Source: Oscillospiraceae bacterium
GTDB lineage: Bacteria > Bacillota > Clostridia > Oscillospirales > Oscillospiraceae
Direction of reading: 5' to 3'
Length of the DNA: 6,388 nt
Assembly (NCBI GenBank): GCA_017521875.1
Contig: JAFXBH010000146.1
Coordinates: forward strand, 1 to 6,388
Part shown: positions 5,266 through 6,388 of the stretch, one piece after another
How the letters are laid out: every line of letters starts with the position of its first letter
Numbering within the stretch: the first letter of the stretch is position 1
Position numbers and translations under genes: made by a program
Notes under the pieces: model-generated
What the model was told of the DNA's origin: nothing
The model's input: the letters and a program-made list of their open reading frames with translations, nothing else
Databases searched by the model: none

Positions 5266-5886
5266 TTAATTCTTAAAACTAACTACTTTTCTCACATTTT
5301 CTGAATTATTATCTATATACTCTATGTAAATCTCCGTTTCATTTAAGAAAACTAGTTTTTCACAAGTTGCCATAGAAAAATTCAAGTCCAACTCATTTGA
5401 ATACCCCGAACTTTCAAAAAATCCTTTTATATAAAGTTTTGGCTTTTCTTCATGTTTAAAGTAAGCGATATAGTATTCTTTTGTTTTAGTGTTTATGTAA
5501 TCAGCGTATATGCTATACGGGTTAAATTCTTCAGATATAGTTTTATCGTATACATTGAAATATTTCACAGAAAAAGCGTTCGTTCCAAATCCTAAATGAA
5601 GTTTAAGAACACCCTCGCCTTTATCCTCAATTTGAGGTGCGGTTCCCGTTTTAATATCTTCAACCAATATATCATTTCCACTTGTTATTCTATATCTATA
5701 TTTTTGTAAGTCTTCCTCATATATTTGGTAAAAGGTTGTTTGTATGATATATTGGCTTGTATCAATATCACTTTGTGAATTTTCAACGGGCAAATCATTT
5801 TCGCTGTTAGTCTCATAACTCGTACCACACGCAGAAAAAGATAAAATCAAAATTACAGATATAATAAGCAAATTAATTCTTTTCAT
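5266..5886 (-). CDS. Predicted lipoprotein of unknown function (paralog of the one at 3280-3981)
   Basis: A 206-residue predicted lipoprotein. Signal peptide 1-19 (MKRINLLIISVILILSFSAC) has lipobox FSAC and Cys20, then an acidic, Asn/Ser-rich linker (21-45) and a beta-rich domain. Conserved points shared in order with the lipoprotein at 3280-3981 are GFGTNAFSVKYFNVYDK (99-115), IAYF (140-143) and LVFLNETEIYIEYIDNNSE (178-196); it lacks about 25 residues relative to that protein, mainly before the core. The ATG at 5886 has AAGGCGGTG 5 nt upstream, the same motif and spacing as the gene at 4950. It starts 17 bp after the four-helix-bundle gene with no promoter between, so the two are probably co-transcribed. 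No catalytic motif is visible; function is unknown. Confidence 0.85.
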   Translation of the reverse strand: MKRINLLIISVILILSFSACGTSYETNSENDLPVENSQSDIDTSQYIIQTTFYQIYEEDLQKYRYRITSGNDILVEDIKTGTAPQIEDKGEGVLKLHLGFGTNAFSVKYFNVYDKTISEEFNPYSIYADYINTKTKEYYIAYFKHEEKPKLYIKGFFESSGYSNELDLNFSMATCEKLVFLNETEIYIEYIDNNSENVRKVVSFKN

Positions 5887-5903
5887 ATAATCACCGCCTT
5901 GGG

Positions 5904-6254
5904 TTATTTATTTAATTTGCTTTTAGCAGTATTTATTGATGTAACAAGTAACTTCTTAACTTCAATGCACTTTTCTAAAATTTCGTTGTTATCATAATAT
6001 CCACTTTCAATTAAAAGTTCTAACCAATATTCACTTTCAGAACATTCTTTAAGTGCAATTTGAAGTTTGGCAATAAAATCAGCAGTTCCGTGACCGTAAA
6101 ATGCCTCACGAATGTTTGCACCTACACTTGTTCCGCTACGGATAAGTTGGTTTGTAAGCACACTTTCTTTTTTAGTTTGTTTTACATAGTTACAAACTTT
6201 TATAATCCGCAAAGCAAATTCTTTAGATTTTATGATTAACGGACTATCTGCCAT
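5904..6254 (-). CDS. Four-helix-bundle protein (23S rRNA intervening-sequence protein family)
   Basis: A small cytoplasmic protein of 116 residues, the normal length for the TIGR02436/PF05635 family. The signature is clear: helix 1 (KSKEFALRIIKVCNYV, 9-24), then LTNQLIRSGTSVGANIREA (33-51), matching the family's 'Q..R...S...NI.E' helix 2, then DFIAKLQIALKECSESEYWLELL (59-81) as helix 3 and EILEKCIEVKKLLVTSINTAKSKL (91-114) as helix 4. Family members form oligomeric bundles. The best-studied relative is Avd, the accessory protein of diversity-generating retroelements, and others are encoded in 23S rRNA insertions. Neither a reverse transcriptase nor rRNA is visible here, so this is a stand-alone member of unknown role. 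The ATG at 6254 has AAGGGTGG about 9 nt upstream and a candidate promoter at 6279-6307. It leads a likely two-gene operon with the lipoprotein gene 17 bp downstream. Confidence 0.93.
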   Translation of the reverse strand: MADSPLIIKSKEFALRIIKVCNYVKQTKKESVLTNQLIRSGTSVGANIREAFYGHGTADFIAKLQIALKECSESEYWLELLIESGYYDNNEILEKCIEVKKLLVTSINTAKSKLNK

Positions 6255-6278
6255 AACAATACCACCCTTCTTACCATA

Positions 6279-6307
6279 ATTGTACCACTATAAAACAAAA
6301 AGAGCAA
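6279..6307 (-). promoter_or_regulatory. Promoter of the four-helix-bundle/lipoprotein operon
   Basis: Read on the minus strand: TTGCTC (6307-6302), 17-nt spacer, TACAAT (6284-6279), about 24 nt before the ATG at 6254. The -10 matches 5 of 6 consensus bases, the -35 only the TTG. The -35 box sits in the descending arm of the terminator hairpin at 6304-6320, the same arrangement suspected at 4006-4034. Confidence 0.55.
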
Positions 6308-6320
6308 GGCAAAGCCTTGC
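6292..6320 (-). terminator. Rho-independent terminator entering from beyond the right edge
   Basis: GCAAGGC (6304-6310), loop AAA, GCCTTGC (6314-6320): a perfect 7-bp stem. On the minus strand it is followed by TCTTTTTGTTTT. It would end transcription coming from a gene to the right of the window and insulates the four-helix-bundle promoter, whose -35 it overlaps. Confidence 0.7.
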
Positions 6321-6326
6321 AAAATA

Positions 6327-6388
6327 CTTATTACTTCTTACCTATTACTTCTTACTTTCCAAAAAATCCTGAATGCAATTTAGGTAAG
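6327..6388. repeat. MITE-like palindromic repeat, copy B (cut by window edge)
   Basis: This matches copy A (4037-4098) along its whole visible length of 62 bp with four differences (at 6327, 6335, 6337 and 6371). Its left arm at 6331-6353 is an exact inverse of copy A's right arm (4103-4125). The inner hairpin is kept, with one G-T wobble (CCTGAAT/ATTTAGG, 6368-6384). The expected right arm lies outside the window. As with copy A, it sits just upstream of a minus-strand promoter. Confidence 0.85.

Noticed and set aside
5904..6254. Intervening sequence inside a 23S rRNA gene
   Set aside because: The flanking sequence encodes a lipoprotein and repeats; nothing resembling rRNA is present.
3982..6388. 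Integron gene-cassette array (small same-strand genes separated by imperfect palindromes)
   Set aside because: The palindromes lack the attC core pairs (RYYYAAC/GTTRRRY), most genes have their own promoters, and no integrase is visible.
5904..6388. Diversity-generating retroelement, suggested by the Avd-like protein
   Set aside because: No reverse transcriptase and no template/variable repeat pair is visible; the paralogous lipoproteins are too diverged to be such a pair.

Overview
The window looks like a piece of a low-to-mid-GC Firmicutes (Clostridia-type, possibly gut Oscillospiraceae/Ruminococcaceae) chromosome. The basis is Gram-positive lipoprotein signals (all lipobox cysteines at residue 20 or 24), strong AAGGAG or AAGGCGGTG ribosome binding sites, canonical TTGnnn-N17-TATAAT promoters and T-tailed hairpin terminators. 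No species marker is present, so the taxonomic call is inference.

Left part (1-3234, moderate GC): a conserved ABC import locus. On the minus strand, in transcription order, it encodes a substrate-binding lipoprotein (ABC_sub_bind/COG2984 type), a BPD_transp_2-type permease and the N-terminus of its ATPase, cut by the window edge after Walker A. A LysR-type regulator is divergent on the plus strand. The 135-bp divergent region has two overlapping sigma-A-like promoters and a perfect palindrome with a T-N11-A core, centred about 65 bp upstream of the predicted transporter start site. That is the classic LysR recognition position, so the regulator probably controls both the transporter and itself. 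The substrate cannot be read from sequence; relatives of this family include the tryptophan/aromatic TrpXYZ type. A strong bidirectional terminator (3197-3234) closes the locus.

Right part (3280-6388, visibly AT-rich, probably accessory): four small minus-strand genes. In transcription order they are a four-helix-bundle protein of the 23S-rRNA-intervening-sequence family (6254-5904) with a lipoprotein of unknown function 17 bp downstream (5886-5266), an unrelated lipoprotein with an acidic repeat-like segment (4950-4183), and a lipoprotein (3981-3280) that appears to be a diverged paralog of the first lipoprotein.

The spacers in the right part share one layout, read on the minus strand: gene stop, hairpin terminator, large imperfect palindrome built from short AT-rich units, second hairpin with or without a T-tract, promoter, strong Shine-Dalgarno, next gene. 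Two palindromes (4037-4125 and 6327-window end) are copies of one family. The third (5069-5166) has the same design but a different unit sequence. The result resembles a row of independently transcribed mini-cassettes separated by MITE-like palindromes. This is the least explained feature of the window.
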